The notes: generated by a model from the sequence alone, not told the origin. Positions 6,319-13,014 are shown, numbered from the stretch's first letter. The stretch: 13,856 nt of DNA from an uncultured Oscillospiraceae bacterium (GCA_900768135.1 CAAGBT010000043.1:1-13856), one strand, 5' to 3'. Made by a program: numbers and translations.

Positions 6319-6615
6319 TTACACCATGCCCTCGAACAATTCGATGGTCTTGGAATCTTCAGCGAGCTGAATATAAGCCTTCTTCCAGCTGCGGGTCGTA
6401 CCCAGGCGGCCGGCGCCGAGGCGCTTCTGCTTGCCGCTGACGTTGAGCGTGTTGACCTTGGCGACCTTGACGCCGAAGGCAGTCTCAACCGCATTTTTGA
6501 TCTCCACCTTACCGGCGTTCTTGGCGACCTCGAAGACGTACTTTTTGTTCGCCACGTCAGCCATGGAGCGCTCGGTGATGATGGGGCGGATAATGATGTC
6601 GTACACGTTTGCCAT
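6319..6615 (-). CDS. rplW: 50S ribosomal protein L23
   Basis: L23 is the main docking protein for trigger factor and SRP at the tunnel exit. The 98-residue product begins MANVYDIIIRPIITERSMAD and contains KYVFEVAKNAGKVEIKNAVE and FGVKVAKVNTLNVSGKQKR, the canonical L23 blocks. Its ATG overlaps the rplD stop by one base (TAATG), indicating translational coupling; the ribosome binding site GAGGTG lies within rplD. Confidence 0.98.
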   Translation of the reverse strand: MANVYDIIIRPIITERSMADVANKKYVFEVAKNAGKVEIKNAVETAFGVKVAKVNTLNVSGKQKRLGAGRLGTTRSWKKAYIQLAEDSKTIELFEGMV

Positions 6616-7238
6616 TATGCGAACACCTCCTCGATAACTGCGAGGGCTTCCTTATCGATGACCAGCGTCTTGGCGTTGAGCAGATCATAGACATTGATGA
6701 GCTTCGCGGGCGCGGTAACGACGTCGGGCAGGTTGCGCGCGCTCTTGACGATGATCTCGTTGGCCTCAGGGGTAATGACGGCAGCCTTGCCCTCAGCCTT
6801 GATAGCGGCGAGGAAGCTGCGGAAGTCCTTGGTCTTGATCGCGTCGAGCGCGATCTTGTCAACGACGACGATCTCGCCCTGCGCCGCCTTGGCGGACAGC
6901 ACGGACTTGAGCGCCAGACGCTTGACCTTCTTATTCAGCACATAGCTGTAGCTGCGGGGCTTGGGGGCGAACACGATGCCGCCGTGCGTCCACTGGGGCG
7001 CGCGGGTGCTGCCCTGACGGGCGCGGCCGGTACCCTTCTGACGCCAGGGCTTTCTGCCGCCGCCGGAAACCTCAGCGCGGGTCAGAGCGCTCTGCGTGCC
7101 CTGACGGCAGTTGGCGAGGTGATTCTTCACGACCTCGTGAACGACGCTCATGTTCGGCTCGATGCCAAAGATCGCATCGCTCAGTTCGACAGTACCGACT
7201 TCGGCGCCGGTCATGCTGACAACTTTAATCGTAGACAT
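6615..7238 (-). CDS. rplD: 50S ribosomal protein L4
   Basis: L4 lines the peptide tunnel. In enterobacteria and reportedly in Bacillus it also represses the S10 operon by acting on the leader RNA, so the long leader upstream of rpsJ here is a possible target. The 207-residue product has the L4 central loop GGGRKPWRQKGTGRARQGST, followed by APQWTHGGIVFAPKPRSYSY, and the C-terminal domain with KSARNLPDVVTAPAKLINVY. An AAAGGAG ribosome binding site precedes the start; it follows rplC by 19 bp. Confidence 0.98.
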   Translation of the reverse strand: MSTIKVVSMTGAEVGTVELSDAIFGIEPNMSVVHEVVKNHLANCRQGTQSALTRAEVSGGGRKPWRQKGTGRARQGSTRAPQWTHGGIVFAPKPRSYSYVLNKKVKRLALKSVLSAKAAQGEIVVVDKIALDAIKTKDFRSFLAAIKAEGKAAVITPEANEIIVKSARNLPDVVTAPAKLINVYDLLNAKTLVIDKEALAVIEEVFA

Positions 7239-7257
7239 TTCTCAAGCACTCCTTTCC

Positions 7258-7977
7258 TTACATATTTCTGGCGGAAGCCTTCTGCGGATTGCGGCCGGAA
7301 GCCTTCTGCGGGTTCTTGCTGATGTCGGCACCAGCCTGCTTGATCTTGTGGACCTTGACAGTGGTCTTCACGGTGACGAGCGCGCCCTTGGGGCCGGGAA
7401 CGGCGCCGCGGACAACGAGCATATTCAGCTCGGGATCGACCTTGACGACCTCAAGGTTCTGCACGGTAACGGTCTCCACACCGTACTGACCGGCGCCGAT
7501 CTTGCCCTTGAAGATACGGCTGGGGTCGGTGGTGGAACCCATGGAACCGGCGTGACGGTGAACGGGACCGCCGCCGTGGGTCATGCGGCCGCGGCCTGCG
7601 CCCCAGCGCTTGATGACGCCGCTGTAGCCGTGGCCCTTGCTCGTGCCGGTCACGTCAACGAAGTCGCCGGACTGGAAGGTGTCGGCCTTGATGATAGCGC
7701 CAAGCTCAAGCTCAGCGGCATTGTCGAGGTCGAACTCGCGCAGGTACTTCTTGGGGGAAACGCCGGCCTTGTTCAGATGGCCGACTTCGGGCTTGGAGAG
7801 CTTCGCTTCGCGGATGTCCTCATAGCCCAGCTGGACAGCCTCATAACCGTCTTTTTCGTTGGTCTTCTTCTGAGTGACCACACAGGGACCGGCCTCGATC
7901 ACGGTGACCGGAATCACATGGCCCTTCTCATCGAAGATCTGAGACATGCCAACTTTTCTGCCGATGATTGCTTTCAT
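7258..7977 (-). CDS. rplC: 50S ribosomal protein L3
   Basis: L3 is an early assembly protein that reaches toward the peptidyl transferase centre. The 239-residue product begins MKAIIGRKVGMSQIFDEKGH, has the L3 signature DVTGTSKGHGYSGVIKRWG, and the tip loop MTHGGGPVHRHAGSMG whose Gln/His is methylated in some bacteria. The C-terminal tail carries an 8-residue duplication, NPQKASGR then NPQKASAR, matched by a 24-bp direct repeat in the DNA (7273 and 7297), extending the protein beyond the usual 205-215. AGGAGG lies 8 nt before the start. A 143-bp structured spacer, not a short gap, separates it from rpsJ. Confidence 0.98.
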   Translation of the reverse strand: MKAIIGRKVGMSQIFDEKGHVIPVTVIEAGPCVVTQKKTNEKDGYEAVQLGYEDIREAKLSKPEVGHLNKAGVSPKKYLREFDLDNAAELELGAIIKADTFQSGDFVDVTGTSKGHGYSGVIKRWGAGRGRMTHGGGPVHRHAGSMGSTTDPSRIFKGKIGAGQYGVETVTVQNLEVVKVDPELNMLVVRGAVPGPKGALVTVKTTVKVHKIKQAGADISKNPQKASGRNPQKASARNM

Positions 7978-8060
7978 GTATAGATCCTCCTGTAAAGGTT
8001 ATTGGTCGGCTTAGTTAGCGGCAACTCCCGCCATTGCTCTGCCGACTTGACCCCGCTCAT
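7974..8060 (-). CDS. Possible 28-codon leader peptide before rplC (doubtful)
   Basis: An ATG at 8060 opens a frame beginning MSGVKSAEQW and ending NNLYRRIYT. Its TGA overlaps the rplC ATG (ATGA), and it contains the rplC ribosome binding site, the arrangement expected for translational coupling. The same frame is the rpsJ frame and stays open from the rpsJ TGA to this stop (about 48 codons). The only Shine-Dalgarno-like sequence is a weak GTGAG close to the ATG, so expression is uncertain. No family is recognised. It could be chance in a structured spacer. Confidence 0.25.
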   Translation of the reverse strand: MSGVKSAEQWRELPLTKPTNNLYRRIYT

Positions 8061-8120
8061 CTCACGCAAGTCGATGAACTTTTGGGTAGAGCAACAAAAT
8101 AATGAATGGGACGCGAGGGA
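7978..8120 (-). promoter_or_regulatory. Structured 143-nt rpsJ-rplC intergenic RNA (candidate)
   Basis: On the operon RNA, TTGCTCT (plus 8088-8094) can pair with AGAGCAA (8034-8040), enclosing CGACTTG (8067-8073) paired with CAAGTCG (8043-8049). An alternative pairs GTCGGC (8041-8046 complement) with GCCGAC (8005-8010 complement) around a small GCGG/CCGC hairpin. The two folds share bases 8043-8046 and exclude each other. This is a layout seen in attenuators and leader switches. No ligand or protein site is recognised. Confidence 0.4.
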
Positions 8121-8429
8121 TCAGAGCTTGATCTCGATCTCAACGCCGGCGGGAAGCTCAAGGCCCATCAGAGCCTCGACCGTCTTGGGCGTGGAGTTGG
8201 TGATGTCGATCAGACGCTTGTGGGTGCGGCGCTCGAACTGCTCACGGCTGTCCTTATATTTGTGGACGGCGCGCAGAATGGTGACGACCTCTTTCTTGGT
8301 GGGCAGAGGGATGGGGCCGGAGACAGTCGCGCCGGTGCGCTTGGCGGTCTCGACGATCTTCTCTGCGCTCTGGTCGATGACCTGATGGTCATACGCCTTG
8401 AGACGAATGCGGATCATTTCTTTTGCCAT
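8121..8429 (-). CDS. rpsJ: 30S ribosomal protein S10
   Basis: S10 is in the 30S head and, with NusB, also takes part in transcription antitermination. The 102-residue product begins MAKEMIRIRLKAYDHQVIDQ and contains the S10 signature segment PIPLPTKKEVVTILRAVHKY and REQFERRTHKRLIDI. It is first in the operon; the start has AAGGAG at 8440-8445, 10 nt upstream. Unlike many Firmicutes, no tuf or fusA gene precedes it; it is transcribed from its own strong promoter, divergently from spmA. Confidence 0.98.
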   Translation of the reverse strand: MAKEMIRIRLKAYDHQVIDQSAEKIVETAKRTGATVSGPIPLPTKKEVVTILRAVHKYKDSREQFERRTHKRLIDITNSTPKTVEALMGLELPAGVEIEIKL

Positions 8430-8716
8430 TTTCTGGTTTCTCCTTCATTTTGTACGGTATTCTTGCATTGTCGAAGCCGTACGGTGAGAGCTTTTGCTGT
8501 ACGCTTATCCGTGCGTATCATTCCGGCTCATGGAAAAACCGGCTCGAATAAACGGCCGGTCCACACATGGCGCAGCGATCTACGCAACGTACAGATACTT
8601 TCTCTCAGCCGCCCGATGTTCGGACATACTCCCCGAAAGTTACCTCAGAATGCCTGAGCAATCTCCCGGTTCATCGCAATATCGCGCAATTTGGGCAGGA
8701 TCAGCCCAATCGCGGA
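8430..8716 (-). promoter_or_regulatory. S10 operon 5' leader with multiple hairpins
   Basis: About 287 nt separate the predicted transcription start from rpsJ, with no credible gene. Stem-loops visible (plus coordinates): TTGGGC/GCCCAA (8691-8709), CTCAG/CTGAG (8644-8658), ACCGGC/GCCGGT (8538-8560) and GTACGG/CCGTAC (8452-8482), the last just upstream of the ribosome binding site. A long structured leader before rpsJ is where L4-dependent autoregulation acts in other bacteria. Whether this leader is an L4 target is inference; no clear terminator hairpin with a U-run is seen in it. Confidence 0.5.
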
Positions 8717-8723
8717 CTTGTCT

Positions 8724-8752
8724 ATAATACTAAATGTCTGCGCCCATGTCAA
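8724..8752 (-). promoter_or_regulatory. Sigma-A promoter of the S10 operon
   Basis: On the minus strand TTGACA (8747-8752) is separated by 17 nt from TATTAT (8724-8729): a perfect -35 and a 5/6 -10. Immediately upstream (about 8753-8790) is an A/T-rich stretch with A-runs, containing CTGAAAA-T-TTTTCAG (8773-8787), that resembles an UP element. Predicted start of transcription is near 8717. This strength fits a ribosomal protein operon. Confidence 0.9.
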
Positions 8753-8884
8753 TATAAATTTTGATTTTTGATCTGAAAATTTTTCAGCTTTTCCAGCTTT
8801 TCCCTTTTCTTTTTTCTCCGGCATACCCGGCCCGCTCCGCCGATATATTTGAGGTGTGTCTTCCGGCAAAAAGGAGTGGTGCAT

Positions 8885-9463
8885 ATGGCGATGGCATGGC
8901 TTTGGACGGGAATGGTAGCCGTCTCCCTCGTATTCGGCATACTGGGCGGCACGCTGGATACGCTGAGCGGCGCAGCGCTCGAAGGCGCACAGAGTGCGGT
9001 GGAGCTGTGCCTTGCGATGTCCGGTGTCATCTGCCTCTGGACAGGCGTTATGGAAGTGATGAATCAGTGCGGGCTGACCGCCTCCCTCGCCCGCCTGTTC
9101 CGCCCGCTGCTGCGGCGGCTGCTGCCACAGGCGAGCCGCGACAGCGAAACCATGGCAGCCATCTCGGCCAACCTGGCCGCCGATATGCTGGGGCTTGGCA
9201 ATGCGGCCACGCCGCTGGGCATCCGCGCTGCGCGCCGCATGAGCCGCGGCTGCTGCGGCGCCGCCTCCAACGAGCTTTGTATGCTCGTTGTACTCAATAC
9301 CGCCTCCATCCAGCTCATCCCATCTACTCTTGCCGGCGTGCGCACATCGCTTGGCGCCGCCGATCCATTTGATATTCTTCTGCCGGTCTGGGCCGCGTCC
9401 ATCCTGTCTGTGGCCGCCGGCCTGCTCGCCGCGCGCTTTTTCGCGCGCATATGGAGGGACTGA
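8885..9463 (+). CDS. spmA: Spore maturation protein A
   Basis: SpmA works with SpmB in spore core dehydration and heat resistance in Bacillus and Clostridium; both are integral membrane proteins with nucleoside-transporter-gate-like (Gate) domains. The 192-residue product has several hydrophobic segments and the family pattern GVICLWTGVMEVMNQCGLT, then MAAISANLAADMLGLGNAAT with conserved PLGIRAARRM and NELCMLVVLNTASIQLIPST. The start at 8885 (MAMAWLWTG) is chosen because AAGGAG ends 8 nt upstream; the frame itself extends further back with TTG at 8849. A sporulation-stage promoter is expected; GCATA (8821) and GATATATT (8842) are only weakly sigma-G/F-like. Confidence 0.95.
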   Translation: MAMAWLWTGMVAVSLVFGILGGTLDTLSGAALEGAQSAVELCLAMSGVICLWTGVMEVMNQCGLTASLARLFRPLLRRLLPQASRDSETMAAISANLAADMLGLGNAATPLGIRAARRMSRGCCGAASNELCMLVVLNTASIQLIPSTLAGVRTSLGAADPFDILLPVWAASILSVAAGLLAARFFARIWRD

Positions 9464-9465
9464 CC

Positions 9466-9987
9466 ATGCCTCTCTCTGCTCTTCTCGTTCCCGCGCTGCT
9501 CTGCTTCACCGCGTGCTTTGCGAGCGTGCGCGGCGTAGACGTTTACGCCGCGCTCACCAGCGGCGCGGCAGAGGGGCTGAACGTGCTGCTGCGCATCCTC
9601 CCCTCGCTTGTCGCACTGCTCAGCGCCGTATGTATGCTGCGCGCCTCCGGCGCGCTTGAAGCGCTCAGCGCGCTGCTCGCACCGCTGCTCAGCGCCTTGG
9701 GGATCCCTTCCGAGGTCGCGCCGCTGCTGTTCATCCGTCCCATCTCCGGCAGCGGCGCGCTCGCCGTCGGCACAGAGATCATGAGCGAAGCCGGCGTGGA
9801 CACCTACGTTGGGCGCGTTGCGGCGGTCATGCTCGGCTCGAGCGAAACAACGTTTTACACCATTGCCGTCTACTACGGCGCGGCGGGTATCACCAAAACG
9901 CGCTATACCATCCCCGCCGCACTATGTGCCGATGCAGTCATGTTCCTTGCCTCGGCATGGGCGGTGCGGCTGCTGATGGGTCCGTAA
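9466..9987 (+). CDS. spmB: Spore maturation protein B
   Basis: This is the partner of SpmA in spore maturation. The 173-residue product has repeated membrane segments, VYAALTSGAAEGLNVLLRIL, then PSEVAPLLFIRPISGSGALA and LGSSETTFYTIAVYYGAAGI, all typical of SpmB. The start at 9466 is preferred over in-frame ATG 9451, because GGAGGGA at 9453-9459 is then 6 nt upstream and lies within the end of spmA. The 2-bp gap from the spmA TGA implies coupled translation. Its last 50 bp overlap the convergent DUF1934 gene, and no separate terminator is visible. Confidence 0.95.
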   Translation: MPLSALLVPALLCFTACFASVRGVDVYAALTSGAAEGLNVLLRILPSLVALLSAVCMLRASGALEALSALLAPLLSALGIPSEVAPLLFIRPISGSGALAVGTEIMSEAGVDTYVGRVAAVMLGSSETTFYTIAVYYGAAGITKTRYTIPAALCADAVMFLASAWAVRLLMGP

Positions 9988-10420
9988 CGTCCTGCCGCGC
10001 GTCCCCCTCCCTCGTCCGCACGCGGATCCGAAGCGCGCACCGCCCTTTCTGCCCGCCGAGCGCAATGCGGTAGCGCGCTTCGATCAGTCCGCCGCGCGCG
10101 CCGAGCCGCCAGCGCAGCTCCTCCGTTTCCACCTCCGCCGGCACCGTGCCAAACGGCAGCGCATAGGATGAGGTATGCACGTGCCCGCGCACGAAAATCA
10201 TTTCGGCGTTCACTTCCCCGCTGCGCACGACCGTCATGCGCTCCGGCGCAAGCGCGATGCAGGTGCGGGTACACGCGCCGCCGCCGCGTTCCTCGTAGCA
10301 CAGGAGATATCCGTCCTCTGTCCGTTCCATCGTTCCCGGCGCGCTCAGCTCCGTGCAGCCGCATTCCAGTCCTTCGTAGCGCTGCTCTCCGCGAACATGG
10401 ATCCATACGTTTTCTTTCAT
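9938..10420 (-). CDS. DUF1934-family protein (calycin-like beta-barrel, YwiB-type)
   Basis: The product (160 residues) begins MKENVWIHVRGEQRYEG, like DUF1934 proteins, and is dominated by predicted beta strands: a CTELSAPGTMERTEDGYLLC segment, ERMTVVRSGEVNAEMIFVRG, SSYALPFGTVP and a final RYRIALGGQKGRCALRIRV. DUF1934/YwiB proteins are small predicted lipocalin-like barrels of unknown ligand. The ATG at 10420 is preferred over 10435, because the family starts here and the promoter at 10448-10476 would put 10435 almost at the transcription start; GGACGGAG upstream is a poor but usable ribosome binding site. The C-terminus extends 50 bp over spmB and is rich in Ala/Pro, beyond the conserved barrel. 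Confidence 0.75.
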   Translation of the reverse strand: MKENVWIHVRGEQRYEGLECGCTELSAPGTMERTEDGYLLCYEERGGGACTRTCIALAPERMTVVRSGEVNAEMIFVRGHVHTSSYALPFGTVPAEVETEELRWRLGARGGLIEARYRIALGGQKGRCALRIRVRTREGDARQDVTDPSAAAPPMPRQGT

Positions 10421-10447
10421 GCTCCGTCCGTCCATTTCGTTTTTGTC

Positions 10448-10476
10448 ATCATACTACGGTGCAGCGGGAGAAACAA
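10448..10476 (-). promoter_or_regulatory. Sigma-A promoter for the DUF1934 gene
   Basis: On the minus strand TTGTTT (10471-10476), 17 nt, TATGAT (10448-10453). The predicted start near 10441 leaves a leader of about 20 nt to the ATG at 10420, which supports that start over 10435. Confidence 0.6.
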
Positions 10477-10537
10477 GCGCCCCTCTCCATTTTTTCTGCT
10501 TTTCCCTGTTTTTACTATAGCAAAAGCAAATCGGGCG

Positions 10538-10546
10538 TGCTATAAT
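10538..10546 (+). promoter_or_regulatory. Extended -10 promoter for the 10584 gene
   Basis: TGC directly before TATAAT (10541-10546) forms an extended -10; the corresponding -35 (TAGCAA) is poor. The leader includes a small CTGC-TAA-GCAG hairpin and an AAAGGAGG ribosome binding site 8 nt before the ATG at 10584. Confidence 0.65.
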
Positions 10547-10583
10547 CTCTGCTAAGCAGATTTCCTGCAAAGGAGGCATCACT

Positions 10584-10991
10584 ATGGAAATCAACCTGAC
10601 GGAAAAGCAGTTCCGCCGTCTTCTCGATCTGGTCTATGTCGGCAACTGGGTGATGAACTCCACCCGCGGTGATGACCGCATCCGTGAATACGACGATGTG
10701 GAAAGCGCTGTCTTTGCCCACTGCCTCTCCCACGGCATGGTCCCGCTGGTCGAATCCTATCAGGGCGAGCTGATTCCCTCCCGCGCCTTCGCCGAGGGCG
10801 GCATCCACGAGGCGATCATGACCTATGAAGACACGATGTTTTTTGAAATCCTCGCCCAGGAGCTTGCCCTGCGCGATATGGACAGCGACGCGCCCACGCC
10901 CGAAAATTACGACGAGCTGCGCGAGCGCATGGACACCTACTTAGGTGAATTTGAGCAGCACGGCACCGACAATATCACCGTAGAGATGTGA
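10584..10991 (+). CDS. Unrecognised acidic 135-residue protein
   Basis: I do not recognise this as a named family. The product begins MEINLTEKQFRRLLDLVYVG and is rich in Asp/Glu, with a helical appearance and no signal peptide or membrane segment, so it is probably a soluble cytoplasmic protein. Notable segments are NWVMNSTRGDDRIREYDDVE, AFAEGGIHEAIMTYEDTMFF and a C-terminal YDELRERMDTYLGEFEQHG. GC-ending codon use matches the neighbours. It has its own extended -10 promoter, a very good AAAGGAGG ribosome binding site, and a strong terminator 10 bp after the stop, so it is a single-gene unit. It is a real gene with high probability; function unknown. Confidence 0.85.
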   Translation: MEINLTEKQFRRLLDLVYVGNWVMNSTRGDDRIREYDDVESAVFAHCLSHGMVPLVESYQGELIPSRAFAEGGIHEAIMTYEDTMFFEILAQELALRDMDSDAPTPENYDELRERMDTYLGEFEQHGTDNITVEM

Positions 10992-11001
10992 CCGCAGGGA
11001 A

Positions 11002-11041
11002 ACGCGCTCCGTTCTTTTTAAGAACGGAGCGCGTCCTTTTT
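11002..11041. terminator. Strong intrinsic terminator, bidirectional
   Basis: A perfect 15-bp stem ACGCGCTCCGTTCTT (11002-11016) and its complement (11020-11034), loop TTT, is followed on the plus strand by CCTTTTT. It ends the 10584 gene. It also lies just beyond the MATE gene stop (11040), where the minus-strand read has only a weak T-run, so it probably serves both convergent genes. Confidence 0.92.
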
Positions 11042-12413
11042 AATTCCGGATGCCCATCGTCTCCCACTTTCCGCTGCGGTAGCGCGGGTAGAAGATCGCA
11101 ATGCGCGCCAGCCAGTCGAGGATCGCGTGCGCGACCCACACGCCGATCACGCCGTAGCCCAGCAGCTTGCCCAGCACATAGGCCATCAGCACGCGTACCA
11201 GCCACATCGACAGCATACTGGCGAGCATCGTAAACCTGGCGTCGCCCACCGCGCGCAGAAATGCCGTAAACATAAATGCCGGCGTCCAGATCAGCGCCGC
11301 CGCGCCGCCATGAATCAGCAGCACCGCGACCGCAAGCTCCTTGGCCTCCGCCGTCACATTATAGGCGCGCATAATCAGCGGCAGCAGTGCAAAGATCACC
11401 AGATTGACGCCCGTCATCAGCGCATAGGTCGCCTTCATGATCTTCTTCAGATACATCCGCGCCTGATCGTACTCTCCCGCGCCGACGCACTGGCTCACCA
11501 CCGCTGCAAGTCCAAGATTGATCGCCTGCCCCGCAAAGCAGTTGAAATTGCCGATCGTATTGCCGATGGCGTTCGCAACGATCGACGCCGTGCCAAACGT
11601 GGACACCAGGCTGAACAGCGCCAGCTTACCCAGCTGGAACATTCCGTTTTCCACACCGCTCGGCACGCCGATGTAGAAAATGTTGCGCATCAGGCGCATA
11701 TCTACACGAAAGCTGCGCACATCCGCCAGATGCAGCAGCAGCTCCCTGTTTTTCAGCATTCCAAGGATCACGGCAGCCGCCACCGTGCGGGAGATCAGCG
11801 TTGGGATCGCCACGCCCGCCACGTCCATTTTGAAGCCGAAAATCAGGATTGCATTGCCCGCCACATTGATGCTGTTCATCAGCAGCGAGACCTTGAGCGA
11901 GACGTCGCTCCGGCCCATTGTGCGGAACAGCGCCGCGCCGCCGTTGTAAAGCGCGATCCCCGGAATGGATGCCATTACATATAAATAATAGGTATTTGTC
12001 GCGGCCATGACGTCCGGCTCGATATGGCCGAACACCAGCGTGAGGATCTGCGTGCGAAACAGATACAGCAGCGCCACAAGCGTGACCGAGACGACTCCCA
12101 GCAGCGCAATGAGCTGCTGCCCCGCGCGGCAGGCGTCATCCTTCTGCTTCAGCCCGATATACTGCCCTGCCACCGCCGCGCCGCCGGTCGCCATTGCCGT
12201 AAAGATATAGATCATCAGCGTGCTGATCGAATCGACCAGCGAGACCGCGCTGATCGCCGCATCGCCGACCGTTGCGACCATCATCGAGTCGGCAAGTCCT
12301 ACCGTGATCGCCAGCAGCTGCTCCAGCAGCAGCGGCCACATCAGCGCCACAAGCTGCCGGTTCGTAAACAGCGGTTTTCCGTCGGCACGCCGTGAAAGCG
12401 ATTCGTTTTCCAT
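11040..12413 (-). CDS. MATE-family multidrug/cation efflux transporter
   Basis: MATE proteins export drugs or organic cations in exchange for Na+ or H+ across the cytoplasmic membrane. The 457-residue product begins MENESLSRRADGKPLFTNRQ and then has about twelve hydrophobic segments in two halves, with the family-like stretches WPLLLEQLLAITVGLADSMM near the start, RTMGRSDVSLKVSLLMNSIN mid-protein and INLGLAAVVSQCVGAGEYDQ at the start of the second half. The length is typical (440-470). The start at 12413 is chosen over the longer open frame, whose N-terminal part lacks hydrophobic or family-like sequence; GGTAGG lies upstream. It sits 56 bp downstream of the glycosylase gene, with no terminator between, so the two are probably cotranscribed. 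Substrate unknown. Confidence 0.9.
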   Translation of the reverse strand: MENESLSRRADGKPLFTNRQLVALMWPLLLEQLLAITVGLADSMMVATVGDAAISAVSLVDSISTLMIYIFTAMATGGAAVAGQYIGLKQKDDACRAGQQLIALLGVVSVTLVALLYLFRTQILTLVFGHIEPDVMAATNTYYLYVMASIPGIALYNGGAALFRTMGRSDVSLKVSLLMNSINVAGNAILIFGFKMDVAGVAIPTLISRTVAAAVILGMLKNRELLLHLADVRSFRVDMRLMRNIFYIGVPSGVENGMFQLGKLALFSLVSTFGTASIVANAIGNTIGNFNCFAGQAINLGLAAVVSQCVGAGEYDQARMYLKKIMKATYALMTGVNLVIFALLPLIMRAYNVTAEAKELAVAVLLIHGGAAALIWTPAFMFTAFLRAVGDARFTMLASMLSMWLVRVLMAYVLGKLLGYGVIGVWVAHAILDWLARIAIFYPRYRSGKWETMGIRN

Positions 12414-12469
12414 ATGATTCCTACCTTTCCCTTTGCGCGGCTGTATGATACCCTTTCCGCGCCGGTTTG

Positions 12470-12979
12470 TCAACAATCCCGCCGCAAAAACGGCAGGATT
12501 GCTTCCCGCCACGCCGCAAGCAGGCGTTCCTGCGTCCAGAGCGCATTTGCCGGCGATGTGGACGGCAGCCTGACCGCTTCCCGTTTCGCCGCCGCGCGGC
12601 AATATTTGTTGTAGCAGGCATGGGCTGTTCCGCCGTTGCAGAAAACGGCGCGGATATCGGCCGCATTCAGAATAACAGAAAGGTCATTCGGCACAACGTC
12701 CGTAATGCTCGCGTCGGATGAACCCGCAATGCTGCACGCGCCGACCGCATCCCACAGCGCGATGCCGCCCGACAGCACAAGTGCCCTTTTCTCCTCCGTT
12801 GTCTGCGGCGGCGGCGCATCCAGCAGCGCGGCCAGCACCGGCCAGAAGCGGTTCTGCGGGTGTGCATAAAAGAACGCCTCCCGCCGCGACCTGACCGACG
12901 GGAACGAGCCGAGAATAAGCACGCGCGAACGCGCGTCATACACCGGCGGAATGTTATGCACCTGGCGTTCCTTCTCCAT
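12470..12979 (-). CDS. DNA-deoxyinosine glycosylase (UDG superfamily, family 6-like)
   Basis: Enzymes of this family excise hypoxanthine (deaminated adenine) from DNA, starting base excision repair. The 169-residue product has the motif-1 region VLILGSFPSVRSRR (about residues 20-33), the family hallmark YAHPQNRFWPV (38-48) with Asn43 at the position important in the archaeal family-6 enzyme, a VVPNDLSV stretch, FCNGGTAH (113-120), and the motif-2-like LPSTSPAN (138-145). Length is normal for the family. GGAGGGG precedes the start. A promoter with extended -10 lies at 13006-13014. The alternative is a general G/T(U)-mismatch glycosylase; the HPxNxFW block argues for the hypoxanthine type. Confidence 0.85.
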   Translation of the reverse strand: MEKERQVHNIPPVYDARSRVLILGSFPSVRSRREAFFYAHPQNRFWPVLAALLDAPPPQTTEEKRALVLSGGIALWDAVGACSIAGSSDASITDVVPNDLSVILNAADIRAVFCNGGTAHACYNKYCRAAAKREAVRLPSTSPANALWTQERLLAAWREAILPFLRRDC

Positions 12980-13005
12980 TCGTCCCCTCCTGCTTTGTTT
13001 TTTTC

Positions 13006-13014
13006 ATTGTATCA
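13006..13014 (-). promoter_or_regulatory. Extended -10 promoter of the glycosylase-MATE unit
   Basis: On the minus strand TGA directly precedes TACAAT (13006-13011). The -35 at 17-nt spacing (TGGAAG) is poor and lies inside the adjacent palindrome. Transcription would start near 13000, about 20 nt before the glycosylase ATG. Confidence 0.6.

Noticed and set aside
8773..8787. CTGAAAA-T-TTTTCAG palindrome as a terminator
   Set aside because: It is only A/T-rich, with no GC stem, and lies directly upstream of the S10 -35; it is more likely part of an UP-like region or chance.
8645..8884. 79-codon minus-strand open frame upstream of rpsJ
   Set aside because: It spans the -35 and -10 of the S10 promoter, so no transcript from that promoter would contain its start; no ribosome binding site.
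11127..11984. 285-codon plus-strand open frame
   Set aside because: It is a shadow of the MATE gene; its His/Arg/Gln-rich product is typical of antisense translation.
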